Of a DNA stretch of 64,000 nt, positions 17,621 through 26,348 are shown one piece after another. This DNA is from Palsa-459 sp963841965. GTDB taxonomy: Bacteria > Actinomycetota > Acidimicrobiia > Acidimicrobiales > RAAP-2. Each line of letters begins with the position of its first letter. Positions within the stretch are counted from its first letter, which is position 1. The stretch spans positions 1 through 64,000 of the forward strand of contig CAWJES010000014.1 of NCBI GenBank assembly GCA_963841965.1, in the 5' to 3' direction. The notes beneath the pieces were generated by a model, which worked only from the letters and a program-made list of their open reading frames with translations, did no database searches and was not told where the DNA came from. Position numbers and translations under genes: made by a program.

Positions 17621-19501
17621 TCAGGATGGATGCAGGATGGGCTTCAGTGCGTCCAGGACGGAGAGGTCGTCGATCGTCGACGGGACCGGCACCTCGACGC
17701 CATCCGCCATCGCGCGCATCGACTTGCGCAGGATCTTGCCGGATCGTGTCTTCGGCAGCGCTGAGACGACGTCGACCTGGCGCAGGTTGGCGACGGCACC
17801 GAGTTGCGACCGGACGCGCTGCACCAGCTCCTCACTGATGACCTCGTGCTCTCGTGCGACGCCCGACTTGAGGACGACCAGGCCCCGAGGCACCTGCCCC
17901 TTCAGGTCATCGGCGACGCCGATGACCGCGCACTCGGCAACGTCAGGGTGCCCGGCGATGATCTCCTCCATCTCCCCGGTGGACAGCCGGTGCCCCGCCA
18001 CGTTGATGACATCGTCGGTCCGCCCCATGACGAAGAGGTAGCCGTCCCCGTCGAAGTGCCCGCCGTCGCCGGTGAGGTAGTAGCCGGGATACTGGCTCAG
18101 GTAGAACTCAACGAACTTCTCATCGCTCCCCCACACCGTCGTCAGGCAGCCAGGCGGGAGGGGCGTCCGGATCATGATGGATCCCTCCGTCCCTGCGGGA
18201 ACCTCCTCGCCGTCATTGCCGAGGATCCTCACGTCGTAGCCGGGGACCGGGACCGTCGGGGATCCCGGCTTCACAACCATGGGCTCCATGCCCATGGGGT
18301 TCGCCGCGATCGGCCATCCGGTCTCGGTCTGCCACCAGTGATCGATCACGGGGACTCCGAGCAGCTCGCTTGCCCACGTGTAGGTCTCCGGATCCAGCCG
18401 CTCGCCGGCGAGGAACAGGTAGCGGAAGTTCGAGAGGTCGTACCGACCGAGGAGCTCGCCCGTGGGATCCTCGCGCTTTATCGCGCGGAAACCGGTCGGC
18501 GCGGTGAACAGTGTCTTGACCGAGTGCTCCGCGATCATCCGCCAGAACGCGCCGGCATCGGGAGTCCCCACTGGCTTGCCCTCATAGAGCACGGTCGTGC
18601 ATCCCGCGAGAAGCGGCGCATAGACGATGTAGGAATGGCCGACGACCCATCCGACGTCGGATGCGGCCCAGAACACCTCGCCGGGGTGGGTGTCGTAGAT
18701 GTTCGACATGCTCCACTGCAGCGCCACAGCGTGGCCGCCGTTGTCGCGCACGACTCCCCGGGGTCGTCCCGTCGTGCCGGATGTGTAGAGGATGTACAGC
18801 GGGTCGGTGGAAGCGACCGGGACGCAGGCCACCGGAGCCGACGACGCAACGGCTGCATCCCAGTCGACGTCGCGGCCGGGCACCAGGGTCGCGTGAGCCT
18901 GTGGCCGCTGCAGGACGACGCAGCTCCCCGGCTTGTGCTCGGATTCCTCGATCGCAGCGTCGAGCAGTGGCTTGTACTCGATCACGCGTGTGCCCTCGAT
19001 CCCGCACGATGCGGACACCACGACCTTCGGTCGGGCATCCTCGATCCGCATCGCGAGCTCGTGCGGCGCGAAACCCCCGAACACGACGGAGTGGGGTGCG
19101 CCGAGCCTTGCGCATGCAAGCATGGCGATCACGGCCTCGGGGACCATCGGCATGTAGATGACGACTCGATCCCCCTTCTCCACACCGAGCCCGCGAAGGA
19201 CGCCCGCGAAGAGCGCGACGCGGTCGCGGAGCTCACGGTACGTGAAGGACGCCTGCGTCCCGGTGACTGGGCTGTCGTAGATCAGCGCGGTCTGGTCGGC
19301 CCTCCCGCGATCGACGTGCCGGTCCAGGGTGTTGTAACAGGTGTTGAGCTCCCCGTCGGGGAACCAACTGTGGAAGGGGCCGGTCGGGTCGTCGAGGATG
19401 ACCGCAGGCTGCCGGTGCCAGTCGATGCCCTGGGCTGCCTCCCTCCAGAAGCCCGCCGGATCACTGATGCTCCGCTGCCACGCGTCCAGATAGGTGCCCA
19501 T
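17621..19501 (-). CDS. prpE: Propionyl-CoA synthetase-like AMP-forming ligase
   Basis: 626 residues from ATG 19501, which has GGGGGAG eight bases upstream; the frame extends to 19546 without support. The N-terminus LNTCYNTLDRHV and DSPVTGT are typical of PrpE. AMP-forming signatures follow: YTSGTTGRPRGVVRD (P-loop), DHWWQTETGWPI, YLTGDGG, GRTDDVINVAGHRLSTGEME, and the C-terminal PKTRSGKILRK whose Lys is both catalytic and the usual acetylation site. It makes propionyl-CoA or acetyl-CoA from the acid, ATP and CoA. It is followed on the opposite strand by the acetyltransferase/deacetylase operon and preceded by acs in the same direction, 114 bases upstream, so co-transcription is likely. Confidence 0.92.
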   Translation of the reverse strand: MGTYLDAWQRSISDPAGFWREAAQGIDWHRQPAVILDDPTGPFHSWFPDGELNTCYNTLDRHVDRGRADQTALIYDSPVTGTQASFTYRELRDRVALFAGVLRGLGVEKGDRVVIYMPMVPEAVIAMLACARLGAPHSVVFGGFAPHELAMRIEDARPKVVVSASCGIEGTRVIEYKPLLDAAIEESEHKPGSCVVLQRPQAHATLVPGRDVDWDAAVASSAPVACVPVASTDPLYILYTSGTTGRPRGVVRDNGGHAVALQWSMSNIYDTHPGEVFWAASDVGWVVGHSYIVYAPLLAGCTTVLYEGKPVGTPDAGAFWRMIAEHSVKTLFTAPTGFRAIKREDPTGELLGRYDLSNFRYLFLAGERLDPETYTWASELLGVPVIDHWWQTETGWPIAANPMGMEPMVVKPGSPTVPVPGYDVRILGNDGEEVPAGTEGSIMIRTPLPPGCLTTVWGSDEKFVEFYLSQYPGYYLTGDGGHFDGDGYLFVMGRTDDVINVAGHRLSTGEMEEIIAGHPDVAECAVIGVADDLKGQVPRGLVVLKSGVAREHEVISEELVQRVRSQLGAVANLRQVDVVSALPKTRSGKILRKSMRAMADGVEVPVPSTIDDLSVLDALKPILHPS

Positions 19502-19615
19502 GGTCCGACGCTCCCCCTCGCGACGCCGTCTGGCGCCCGATGCCACATCTTTCGCCCGGCTCTCGCCGGCCGCTAGAGCCTTTGGTCCCCCGTCAAGCCG
19601 GTGGCGCGATCCTGC

Positions 19616-21607
19616 TCAGTCGTCGTCGCTGGCGTGCTCGGTCATGAGGTCGTCGATCAGGTTCACGACCGTCGAGTCGGTCAGGGTCGTGACATCACCG
19701 AGCTCACGGTGCTCGGCCACGTCCCGCAGCAGTCGACGCATGATCTTGCCCGACCTGGTCTTGGGCAGATCGGGTGTGAGGATGATCTGGCGGGGTTTCG
19801 CGAATGCACCGATGTCCTTTGCGACGTGGTTCCGGATCTCTGCGATGAGGGGAGCCTCGTCCGCACCACCAAGCTCGGACGCCTGCTTGAGCGTGACGAA
19901 CGCGACGACGGCCTGGCCGGTGGTGTCGTCCGAGGCACCCACCACGGCCGCCTCGGCGACTGCGGGATGGCCCACGATGGAGTGCTCAACCTCGGCAGTG
20001 GAAAGACGGTGTCCCGACACATTCATCACGTCGTCGACACGGCCGAGCAGCCAGATGTCCCCGTCCTCGTCGCGCTTGGCGCCGTCTCCCGCGAAGTAGA
20101 AGCCGGGGAACCGCGACCAGTAGGTGTCCTTGTATCGCTGATCGTCCCCCCAGATGCCGCGCATCATGCCCGGCCACGGATGGGTGATCACGAGGTACCC
20201 CCCCTCGCCGTTGCCGACCGATTTGCCGTCGTTGTCGACGACGTCGACGCCGATCCCCGGGAACGGCCGCATGGCGGCACCCGGCTTGGTCGCGGTGATG
20301 CCCGGCAGCGGCGTGATCATGATCCCGCCGGTCTCCGTCTGCCACCAGGTGTCGACGATGGGGCAGTTGTTCCTCCCCACATGCTGGCGGTACCACATCC
20401 ACGCCTCAGGGTTGATCGGCTCCCCGACGGTGCCGAGCAGCCGGAGGCTCGATAGGTCGTGCCCTGCCGGAAGGTCCTCGCCCCATTTCATGAGCGTCCT
20501 AATCGTGGTCGGCGCCGTGTAGAGGATCGTCACTTTGTACTCCTCGACGATCCGCCACCAGCGGTCGCGACCACCTGCGTCCGGCACACCCTCGTACATG
20601 ACCTGCGTGGCTCCGTTCGCGAGCGGGCCATAGACGATGTAGCTGTGACCGGTGACCCAGCCGATGTCGGCAGCGGTCCAGATGACGTCGGTCTCGGGCT
20701 TGAGGTCGAAGATGAGGCGGTGCGTCGTCGTCACGTGCGTGAGGTACCCGCCGGTCGTGTGCAGGATGCCCTTGGGCTTTGCCGTTGTGCCGCTCGTGTA
20801 CATGATGTAGAGCGGCTGCTCGGAATCGAACGCCTCGGGGGCGTGCGTCGTCGACTGGCGGTCAACGAGGTCGTGCCACCAGTGGTCCCTGCCCTCCACC
20901 CATTCGACATCCTGCCCGGTCCGTCGCACGACCAGCACCGTCCCAACCGCAGGGCACAACTTCAGGGCCTCGTCGACGTTCACCTTGAGAGCAGAGGCTG
21001 CCCCTCGGCGGTAGCCGCCATCGGCGGTGATCACGAATCGAATGTCCGCGTCGAGGATTCGGTCCGAGAGGGCTTCGGCCGAGAAACCTCCGAAGATGAC
21101 CGAGTGCGCGGCGCCGAGTCGCGCGCAGGCGAGCATCGCGACGACCGTCTCGGGGATCATCGGCATGTAGATGGCCACGCGGTCGCCGGTCTTCACACCA
21201 AGCTCGGTGAGCGCGTTCGCGGCCTGGCTGACCATCGTCAGCAGGTTCGCGTAGGTGATCGTCCTGATGTCGTCCTCGGGCTCGCCCACCCAGTGAATGG
21301 CGACCTTGTCGCCCCGGCCCGCCGCCACGTGGCGGTCCACGCAGTTCACCGATGCGTTGAGCCTTCCGCCGATGAACCACTTCGCGAACGGAAGCTCCCA
21401 GTCCAGGGTTGCGTCCCAGGTGGTGTCCCATTGGAGCGACCGTGCCTGGTGGTCCCACCACGCGACCGCGTCAGACGCATCCTCGTAGACAGATGGCTGG
21501 GCGTTCGCCTGCGCGGCGAACTCGGCTGATGGCGCGAAGAAGCGGTGCTCGTGGAGCAGCGCTTCGAGCGCGTCCCCGTGGATTGATCCTTCGAATTCCT
21601 TCGCCAT
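19616..21607 (-). CDS. acs: Acetyl-CoA synthetase, AMP-forming
   Basis: 663 residues, as expected for Acs. The start MAKEFEG at 21607 has AGGGGAAG just upstream; an open frame to 21706 runs into the transporter gene and is not used. Motifs: YTSGTTAKPKGILHTTGG, VDTWWQTETGG (with the Trp that limits the acyl pocket to acetate), YFAGDGAKRDEDG, GRVDDVMNVSGHRLSTAEVE, and PKTRSGKIMRR with the catalytic, acetylatable lysine. It converts acetate, ATP and CoA to acetyl-CoA, AMP and PPi in the cytoplasm. The acetate transporter is 60 bases upstream in the same direction, so uptake and activation are probably one operon with the PrpE-like gene. Confidence 0.97.
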   Translation of the reverse strand: MAKEFEGSIHGDALEALLHEHRFFAPSAEFAAQANAQPSVYEDASDAVAWWDHQARSLQWDTTWDATLDWELPFAKWFIGGRLNASVNCVDRHVAAGRGDKVAIHWVGEPEDDIRTITYANLLTMVSQAANALTELGVKTGDRVAIYMPMIPETVVAMLACARLGAAHSVIFGGFSAEALSDRILDADIRFVITADGGYRRGAASALKVNVDEALKLCPAVGTVLVVRRTGQDVEWVEGRDHWWHDLVDRQSTTHAPEAFDSEQPLYIMYTSGTTAKPKGILHTTGGYLTHVTTTHRLIFDLKPETDVIWTAADIGWVTGHSYIVYGPLANGATQVMYEGVPDAGGRDRWWRIVEEYKVTILYTAPTTIRTLMKWGEDLPAGHDLSSLRLLGTVGEPINPEAWMWYRQHVGRNNCPIVDTWWQTETGGIMITPLPGITATKPGAAMRPFPGIGVDVVDNDGKSVGNGEGGYLVITHPWPGMMRGIWGDDQRYKDTYWSRFPGFYFAGDGAKRDEDGDIWLLGRVDDVMNVSGHRLSTAEVEHSIVGHPAVAEAAVVGASDDTTGQAVVAFVTLKQASELGGADEAPLIAEIRNHVAKDIGAFAKPRQIILTPDLPKTRSGKIMRRLLRDVAEHRELGDVTTLTDSTVVNLIDDLMTEHASDDD

Positions 21608-21666
21608 GGTCTTCCCCTGTCTCTTCGGTGTCTGACGCGGTCGCTGGTGGTTACGTGCTGGTCCTG

Positions 21667-22272
21667 CTACGAAATCGGGAACAGCGGGATAACCGGCTTC
21701 TTCCAAGTCTCATTTACCACGCCGGCGAACGACGCGTACCAGGCGACGATCGCGGTCGCGAGTCCGAACCACCCTCCCGCCTCGTTCATGTGCGTCGAGG
21801 TGTTGAATGCGCCGATCGTTAGGCACACGAAAGCGATCGTGAGCAGCAGGAACACGATGGCGAGCACGGCATTGGTCCTCAGCGAGGCGATCAGCATGTA
21901 GAACGTGAAGATCGTCCAGCCGAGCAGGAAGACGCCAACAGTGTCAGGGATCGACAGTGCTGGTATTCCCGGCAGGATGAACTTGACAAGCACGTAGTAC
22001 GTGATCCAGAAGGACCCGTATGAGGTGAAGGCAAGTGCCCCGAAGGTGTTCTTGCGCACGAACTCCCACATGCCCGCGAGCAGCTGCGCGAATCCGCCAT
22101 ACACGAGCGCGAGCCCGAGTGCGGTGGCAGAGCCAGCGATCCAGATATGGGCGTTTGAAACGCTCAGAGCGAACGTGGTCATGGCGAATGCAGCCAAGCC
22201 AAGCGGTCCGGGATCCGCTACTGAGTGGGCTGGCGCCGGAACTGGTTCGGCGCCGGATGGAACATCTGACAT
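21667..22272 (-). CDS. satP: SatP/GPR1-FUN34-YaaH acetate transporter
   Basis: 201 residues with six membrane helices. The family signature N-P-[AGV]-P-[LF]-G-L-x-[GSA]-F appears as DPGPLGLAAFAMTTF near residue 20, and later segments FARLLAG-like YGGFAQLLAGMWEF, GSFWITY and the FNTSTHM region fit AceTr proteins. It is a proton- or acid-coupled channel/symporter for acetate and succinate in the cytoplasmic membrane. AGGGGGG precedes the ATG at 22272. It is the first gene before acs and prpE. About 150 bases upstream lie a DosR-like inverted repeat and a C5/G5 palindrome, which are likely control sites. Confidence 0.95.
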   Translation of the reverse strand: MSDVPSGAEPVPAPAHSVADPGPLGLAAFAMTTFALSVSNAHIWIAGSATALGLALVYGGFAQLLAGMWEFVRKNTFGALAFTSYGSFWITYYVLVKFILPGIPALSIPDTVGVFLLGWTIFTFYMLIASLRTNAVLAIVFLLLTIAFVCLTIGAFNTSTHMNEAGGWFGLATAIVAWYASFAGVVNETWKKPVIPLFPIS

Positions 22273-22424
22273 CTGTACCCCCCTGATCGTGCAGCATTGC
22301 TGCCGCTCTCGTGGTGTGCTGCTTGTTTCGTGTCCTCCCGTTGGCGTGAATCACCCCAACGCGCTCAACGTACTCACAATCACCCGGTTTATGGAGGATG
22401 GAATCGCGATCTTAAGCAGATCTT

Positions 22425-22438
22425 GTGACTAAAGTCCC
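22425..22438. promoter_or_regulatory. DosR/NarL-type inverted repeat upstream of the acetate operon
   Basis: On the minus strand the site reads GGGACTTTAGTCAC, one base away from the 14-base core GGGACTWWAGTCCC of the mycobacterial DosR (DevR) box. It lies about 155 bases before the satP start and 265 bases before the P450 start. NarL/LuxR-type response regulators bind such sites. No such regulator is in the window, so the cognate protein is unknown. Confidence 0.5.
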
Positions 22439-22447
22439 GGCCTGGAA

Positions 22448-22463
22448 CCCCCTACACAGGGGG
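22448..22463. promoter_or_regulatory. C5-N6-G5 palindrome in the satP/P450 intergenic region
   Basis: CCCCC at 22448-22452 and GGGGG at 22459-22463 flank TACACA. It begins nine bases after the DosR-like repeat. The 430-base divergent intergenic region otherwise shows nothing I can name, so the two palindromes together probably form the operator zone. Role inferred from symmetry and position. Confidence 0.4.
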
Positions 22464-22704
22464 CATTAAGGTTGCAATTGTTGGAGCGGTGTCATTCGCC
22501 TCGTGGTCCAATGCGGAAGTTGGAATTGTGAAGTATTTCCATCCGCCATAGAGGATTCCGCACTGATGGAAGACACCATCGATCCGGCTTGATCCCCTCA
22601 GTCGTGTGGTGCCTGCCGGACGGCCATCTTCATCCGACCAATCGCTCGTCGATGGCTTCCTGACCGTTGAGTAAGTTCTCGTGGACGTCGAGTCGAGGAG
22701 TCCC

Positions 22705-23949
22705 ATGGAAGCGTCGGATCCGCGCGGGTTGATCTTCATCCAGCCCTCCGCGTACGCGGACCAAGAGCACTGGCACGCGGTCGCCGCCGAGCTCCGCCGC
22801 GACGCCCCGGTGCTGAAGGTCGAAGCGGCCGACTTCGCGCCGTTCTGGGCTGTGACCCGCCACGAAGACGTGTTCTTCGTCTCGCGCAACAACGACCGCT
22901 TCTTGAACACGAGGAAGTCGATGCTCATCCCGGAGTTCGCCGAGCAGCTCCTCGCCGACGCGGGCGTCGAGGCTGCGACGCTCGTCCACATGGATGGTGA
23001 GGAGCACCGCGGCCACCGCGATGTCACCAACGCGTACTTCCGTCCTTCCGCCGTTTCGAGGCGGCAAATGTCGATCGACCGGATCGCGGACGAGTACGTG
23101 GACCGGTTCCGTGATCTTGGCGGCTCGTGCGACTTTGCCCAGGACATCGCGGTCCCCTTCACGCTCAGGGTCATCATGAGCATCTTCGGTGTGGCGCAGG
23201 AGGACGAGCCGACGATGCTCAAGCTGACGCAGGGCATCTTCGGCGCGGGGGACCCCGAGTACGTCGACGAGTTCTCGAGTCCCACCGAGCTCTTCGTCGA
23301 GTCCCTTCGAGACATCGATGCGTTCTTCGACGAAATCACGGCAGACCGTCGCCGCACCCCGGCGGACGACCTCGCAACGGTGATCGCGAACGCAGAGGTC
23401 TCCGGGTGTCCGATGAGCCACAACGCGTCGCTCTGGTACTACATCATCGTGGCGACTGCCGGACACGACACAACGTCGTTCGCGCTTGCCGGCGGCCTCG
23501 AGGCCTTGCTGCGTGACCAGGACCAGCTCGCGATGCTTCGGGCTGCTCCGGGCCTGCGGAACAACGCCGTGGAGGAGATGATCCGCTGGACCTCACCCGT
23601 GCGGGCATTCCTGCGGTATCCCACCCAGGATGTGACGATCGGGGACGTCGAGGTGTCGGCTGGCGACCGCCTGCTGCTCTCCTATCCGTCCGCCAACAGG
23701 GACGAGACGGTCTTCGACGACGCGATGCGTTTCTCGGTCTCGCGGCCCAATGCGAATCGGATGATCGCCTTCGGAGGCGGGGAGCATTTCTGCCTCGGCT
23801 CGTCGTTCGCCCGCCGTGAACTGCGTACGATGCTCCCGAAGCTCCTCGACGCCGTCGACACCTTCGAACTGGACGGGGATCCGCAGTGGTCGCTCGCCAA
23901 CTTCGTCGGTGGCGTCAAGCACCTGCCGGTGAGGGCAACCTTCCGCTGA
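22705..23949 (+). CDS. Cytochrome P450
   Basis: 414 residues, soluble bacterial type. I-helix AGHDTT at 252-257, ExxR at 291-294 (EEMIR), and heme loop FGGGEHFCLGSSFAR with the thiolate C363. It is a heme monooxygenase that needs ferredoxin and reductase partners, none of which are in the window. The sequence style around the heme Cys (G-x-E-H-F-C-L-G) is that of actinobacterial CYP125/142-like groups acting on lipids or steroids, but a substrate cannot be named. ATG 22705 has GAGGAG four bases upstream, so it is preferred over the GTG at 22681. Divergent from satP and sharing its control region. Confidence 0.93.
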   Translation: MEASDPRGLIFIQPSAYADQEHWHAVAAELRRDAPVLKVEAADFAPFWAVTRHEDVFFVSRNNDRFLNTRKSMLIPEFAEQLLADAGVEAATLVHMDGEEHRGHRDVTNAYFRPSAVSRRQMSIDRIADEYVDRFRDLGGSCDFAQDIAVPFTLRVIMSIFGVAQEDEPTMLKLTQGIFGAGDPEYVDEFSSPTELFVESLRDIDAFFDEITADRRRTPADDLATVIANAEVSGCPMSHNASLWYYIIVATAGHDTTSFALAGGLEALLRDQDQLAMLRAAPGLRNNAVEEMIRWTSPVRAFLRYPTQDVTIGDVEVSAGDRLLLSYPSANRDETVFDDAMRFSVSRPNANRMIAFGGGEHFCLGSSFARRELRTMLPKLLDAVDTFELDGDPQWSLANFVGGVKHLPVRATFR

Positions 23950-23986
23950 CGCTCGGCTCTTCCGGCGCCAACGGTTCGACAGCGAC

Positions 23987-24000
23987 GGCGGTTCGCCGCC
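23987..24000. terminator. TTCG-tetraloop hairpin between convergent genes
   Basis: GGCGG (23987-23991), loop TTCG, CCGCC (23996-24000). It sits 38 bases after the P450 stop and 13 bases after the stop of the convergent membrane gene, so it could end both transcripts. There is no T-run. Confidence 0.45.
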
Positions 24001-24012
24001 AATGCCCGCGGC

Positions 24013-24438
24013 CTAGGTGGCGGAATCAGGCAGGGCGTACCGCCCGACTGTGTAGGCGACGGTGATCGGCACACTCACCGCGAAGACCGCGAGCATCCCG
24101 GTCGTGACCAGCAGCGAGGCCCCTCGCGAGCCGTCCTTGACGAAGGCGAACTCGATCATGCCAGCCGAAATCGCGTAGGCGAGCAAGGTCCATCGGAACA
24201 CGAGGAAGAACTTCCTCCAGGCGAAGTCCTTGATACGCACCATGATCACGACGTCGACGAGCAGCAGCCCGATGGCGAGCGCGAGCAGCGTGCTCGGCAC
24301 GGCCAGAGGCGCCGGTCGCGGAACATAGGAGGCCATGAGCACGCCTCCCACGATCACAAGGGCCAGCGCCGCGACGGCCAGGCCATCCACGGGGGGGTAG
24401 CGTCGCGCGGCCTCGAGGGTCCCGGGCTGCGGAGCCAT
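24013..24438 (-). CDS. Small four-helix membrane protein
   Basis: 141 residues with four hydrophobic segments: VAALALVIVGGVLMASYV, LLALAIGLLLVDVVIMV, a third around LVFRWTLLAYAISAGM and a fourth around LLVTTGMLAVFAVSVPITV. Between segments 2 and 3 is the basic stretch RIKDFAWRKFFLVFR. The ATG at 24438 is five bases past the stop of the upstream gene, whose last codons supply the ribosome site GAGGTGA, so the two are coupled. Together with the preceding membrane protein it looks like a two-subunit membrane complex. I do not recognise a characterised family. Confidence 0.7.
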   Translation of the reverse strand: MAPQPGTLEAARRYPPVDGLAVAALALVIVGGVLMASYVPRPAPLAVPSTLLALAIGLLLVDVVIMVRIKDFAWRKFFLVFRWTLLAYAISAGMIEFAFVKDGSRGASLLVTTGMLAVFAVSVPITVAYTVGRYALPDSAT

Positions 24439-24443
24439 GGCGG

Positions 24444-25055
24444 TCACCTCGAACCCAGCCGAGTCATGATGATGAGGGTCGCGACCTGCATGGCTCCGGT
24501 GACTCCGGCCGTGTAGAGGAAGCGCTTCATGAGGTGCTGGATGACCTCGCCGTTCGGAGCATCCTTGTTCATCTCGAAGAGCACGCTGATGTTCGCGGGC
24601 TCGAGGACACCAAGGGCGACCACCGCCATGATGCCGACGACGCAGAAGGACACGATGAGCCACGCGTGGTTGGGACTCCCGGGGTCGAGGTTGCCGCTCC
24701 GCAGGGCCACCTGGAAACCTGCAGCGAGCGTCATGAGGACGAGCGTCGGCATGAGCAGGACCATCTTCGGCATGAACTTCGCGGAGAACTCGGCCCGGGC
24801 AGGAATGGACATGGTCCCCATGATCGGTCCGACCACGAAGCCCACGAACAGATCGATCGCAGTCCACATCGCGCCGCCGACAACATGGCAGAACATGAGC
24901 GCCCACGCGTAGTTCCCGGCGATGGCAACTGTGGTGAAGATGACGGCTGCCGCCACGAAGGGCAGACCCTTCAACGGGACGATCTGGATCTTCTTCCTGG
25001 GTCCGGGCGCAGGTCCGTGACCCGCAACGGTGCCCGCCTCAATCGTGTCCGCCAT
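24444..25055 (-). CDS. Alternative start: free-standing membrane protein (CopD-like candidate)
   Basis: If the dehydrogenase frame really ends near 25210, this membrane protein would begin at ATG 25055 (MADTIEAG), preceded by GGGGGTGG, giving 203 residues. A 30-residue cytoplasmic leader (PGPRKKIQIV) is followed by helices at FVAAAVIFTTVAIAGNYAW, MFCHVVGGAMWTAIDLFVG, MVLLMPTLVLMTLAAGF, AWLIVSFCVVGIMAVVAL and a final one after MKRFLYTAGVTG. The His in the second helix could be a heme or metal ligand as in CopD/DUF2269-type proteins; that link is tentative. Its partner is probably the 141-residue membrane protein that follows. Confidence 0.45.
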   Translation of the reverse strand: MADTIEAGTVAGHGPAPGPRKKIQIVPLKGLPFVAAAVIFTTVAIAGNYAWALMFCHVVGGAMWTAIDLFVGFVVGPIMGTMSIPARAEFSAKFMPKMVLLMPTLVLMTLAAGFQVALRSGNLDPGSPNHAWLIVSFCVVGIMAVVALGVLEPANISVLFEMNKDAPNGEVIQHLMKRFLYTAGVTGAMQVATLIIMTRLGSR

Positions 25056-26294
25056 TGCCACCCCCGAATCGCGCTCTGACGCTCGGAAAATAGTGGATGG
25101 GATGCCGCCGTGCATGGCTCTTGATCGAGACACCGTCGTCCGGTGGTCCTCGGGCCACCGGTTCGGAGCGGGCCGGTTCATCGCGACTCCGCCGAGAGGC
25201 GGCCTGCTGTCAGGTCCGCGCGATGCGCCCCCCACTCGTGCCACGACCTCATCGACCACCTCGGTGGTCGATGCGCTGCCGCCGAGGTCGAATGTCCGGA
25301 TGCCGTCCAGCGCGGCGCCGAGTGTCGCCTCGCGGACGGCGATCGCGGCATCCGCAGCCCCTGCGTCGCCGCGCTCCGCGGCGTGCTCCAGCACCGCCGC
25401 GCAGGCGAGCAGCATGGCCATCGGATTGGCGACGTCCTTGCCCTCGAGGGACGGGGCGGTGCCGTGGGGTGCCTCGGCCATTGCGACCGTGGGCCGCAGG
25501 TCGTCGTCGAGAGACATCAGCACCGACTCGGCGCCCGCGATGGATCCGAAAAGCGCGAGCACGAGGTCCGAAAGGCAGTCGCCGTCACGGTTCAGTGCGG
25601 GGATCACGAGCGTTCGGTCATCCGCCTCGGTCAGGAGTCCGGCGTAGGCGGCATCGATGAGGGTCGGACGGTAGTTGACCTCGGGATGGCGCGCCGCCGC
25701 AGCATCCATCTCCTCCTTCAGCATCCCTTCGTAGACAGCCGACACCGTCCACTTGGGCCCGCCGTAGACGCATCCGTCGATCGAGGCGGCAGCTCTGAAC
25801 GAGTACTCGGCGACCGCGCGGCACGTGGAGCGGTCGATGCGTTCGGTGCGCCACGCCTGTTCATGCGCCGCTCCGGGATCCCCGATCCGTCCCTCGTCTG
25901 CGCCATAGGCATCGCCGACGGCCATACGAACCACCACGATCGGATGGACGACTGGCGCAAGCGGGACGACGCCGGGGATCCGCCGACCCGTTCGAACGAT
26001 CACCGAACCACCGATCCCCTCCCGCAGGATCCGGTTGGGAGATCCAACCCCGCCGATCTCCGGTGGCGTGATCGTCGCGGCCTTCAATCCGAGTCCCACC
26101 TCCACCATGGCCGCCGCAGCGTCGTGCACAACGCCGTTGCTCGAAGCCCGTCGAGCCTCGAGGGAGAGGTCGAACCGAACCAGCTCGATTGGGATGCCCA
26201 GGACACGCTCGTCGAGGACGCGAAGCGAATGCTCCAGCAACTCCTGGCCGGTTTGATCCCCTTCACACACGACGATCGAGATGCCTGATGTCAT
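24444..26294 (-). CDS. Isocitrate/isopropylmalate dehydrogenase-like protein reading in frame into a membrane protein
   Basis: 616 codons without a stop. Residues 1-354 are an isocitrate/isopropylmalate dehydrogenase: GDQTGQEL, SPNRILREGIGG (substrate Ser/Arg), YGGPKWTVS, IDAAY, NRDGDCLSD and the cofactor loop EAPHGTAPSLEGKDVANPMA, ending in LGGSASTTEVVDEVVARV as such enzymes do. Residues 414-616 are a separate membrane domain with four or five helices, including FCHVVGGAMWTAIDLFVGF. The 60-residue joint is unstructured. A single extra base in the C6 run at 25228-25233 would put a stop at 25210-25212, nine residues after the dehydrogenase core, so the fusion may be an indel artefact. The domains are certain, the fusion is not. 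A 54-base gap separates it from the upstream DinB gene. Confidence 0.72.
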   Translation of the reverse strand: MTSGISIVVCEGDQTGQELLEHSLRVLDERVLGIPIELVRFDLSLEARRASSNGVVHDAAAAMVEVGLGLKAATITPPEIGGVGSPNRILREGIGGSVIVRTGRRIPGVVPLAPVVHPIVVVRMAVGDAYGADEGRIGDPGAAHEQAWRTERIDRSTCRAVAEYSFRAAASIDGCVYGGPKWTVSAVYEGMLKEEMDAAAARHPEVNYRPTLIDAAYAGLLTEADDRTLVIPALNRDGDCLSDLVLALFGSIAGAESVLMSLDDDLRPTVAMAEAPHGTAPSLEGKDVANPMAMLLACAAVLEHAAERGDAGAADAAIAVREATLGAALDGIRTFDLGGSASTTEVVDEVVARVGGASRGPDSRPPLGGVAMNRPAPNRWPEDHRTTVSRSRAMHGGIPSTIFRASERDSGVAMADTIEAGTVAGHGPAPGPRKKIQIVPLKGLPFVAAAVIFTTVAIAGNYAWALMFCHVVGGAMWTAIDLFVGFVVGPIMGTMSIPARAEFSAKFMPKMVLLMPTLVLMTLAAGFQVALRSGNLDPGSPNHAWLIVSFCVVGIMAVVALGVLEPANISVLFEMNKDAPNGEVIQHLMKRFLYTAGVTGAMQVATLIIMTRLGSR

Positions 26295-26348
26295 GCCTCC
26301 GACGCTCCCACAAACACCCTGCGCCCTGCCAGCGCGCCACGGGCAACG

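Noticed and set aside
17804..19576. 590-codon plus-strand frame over prpE
   Set aside because: Antisense shadow of a well-conserved ligase.
20459..21529. 356-codon plus-strand frame over acs
   Set aside because: Antisense shadow; no protein-like motif.
25143..26288. 381-codon plus-strand frame over the dehydrogenase
   Set aside because: Antisense shadow; the minus-strand frame has all dehydrogenase motifs.
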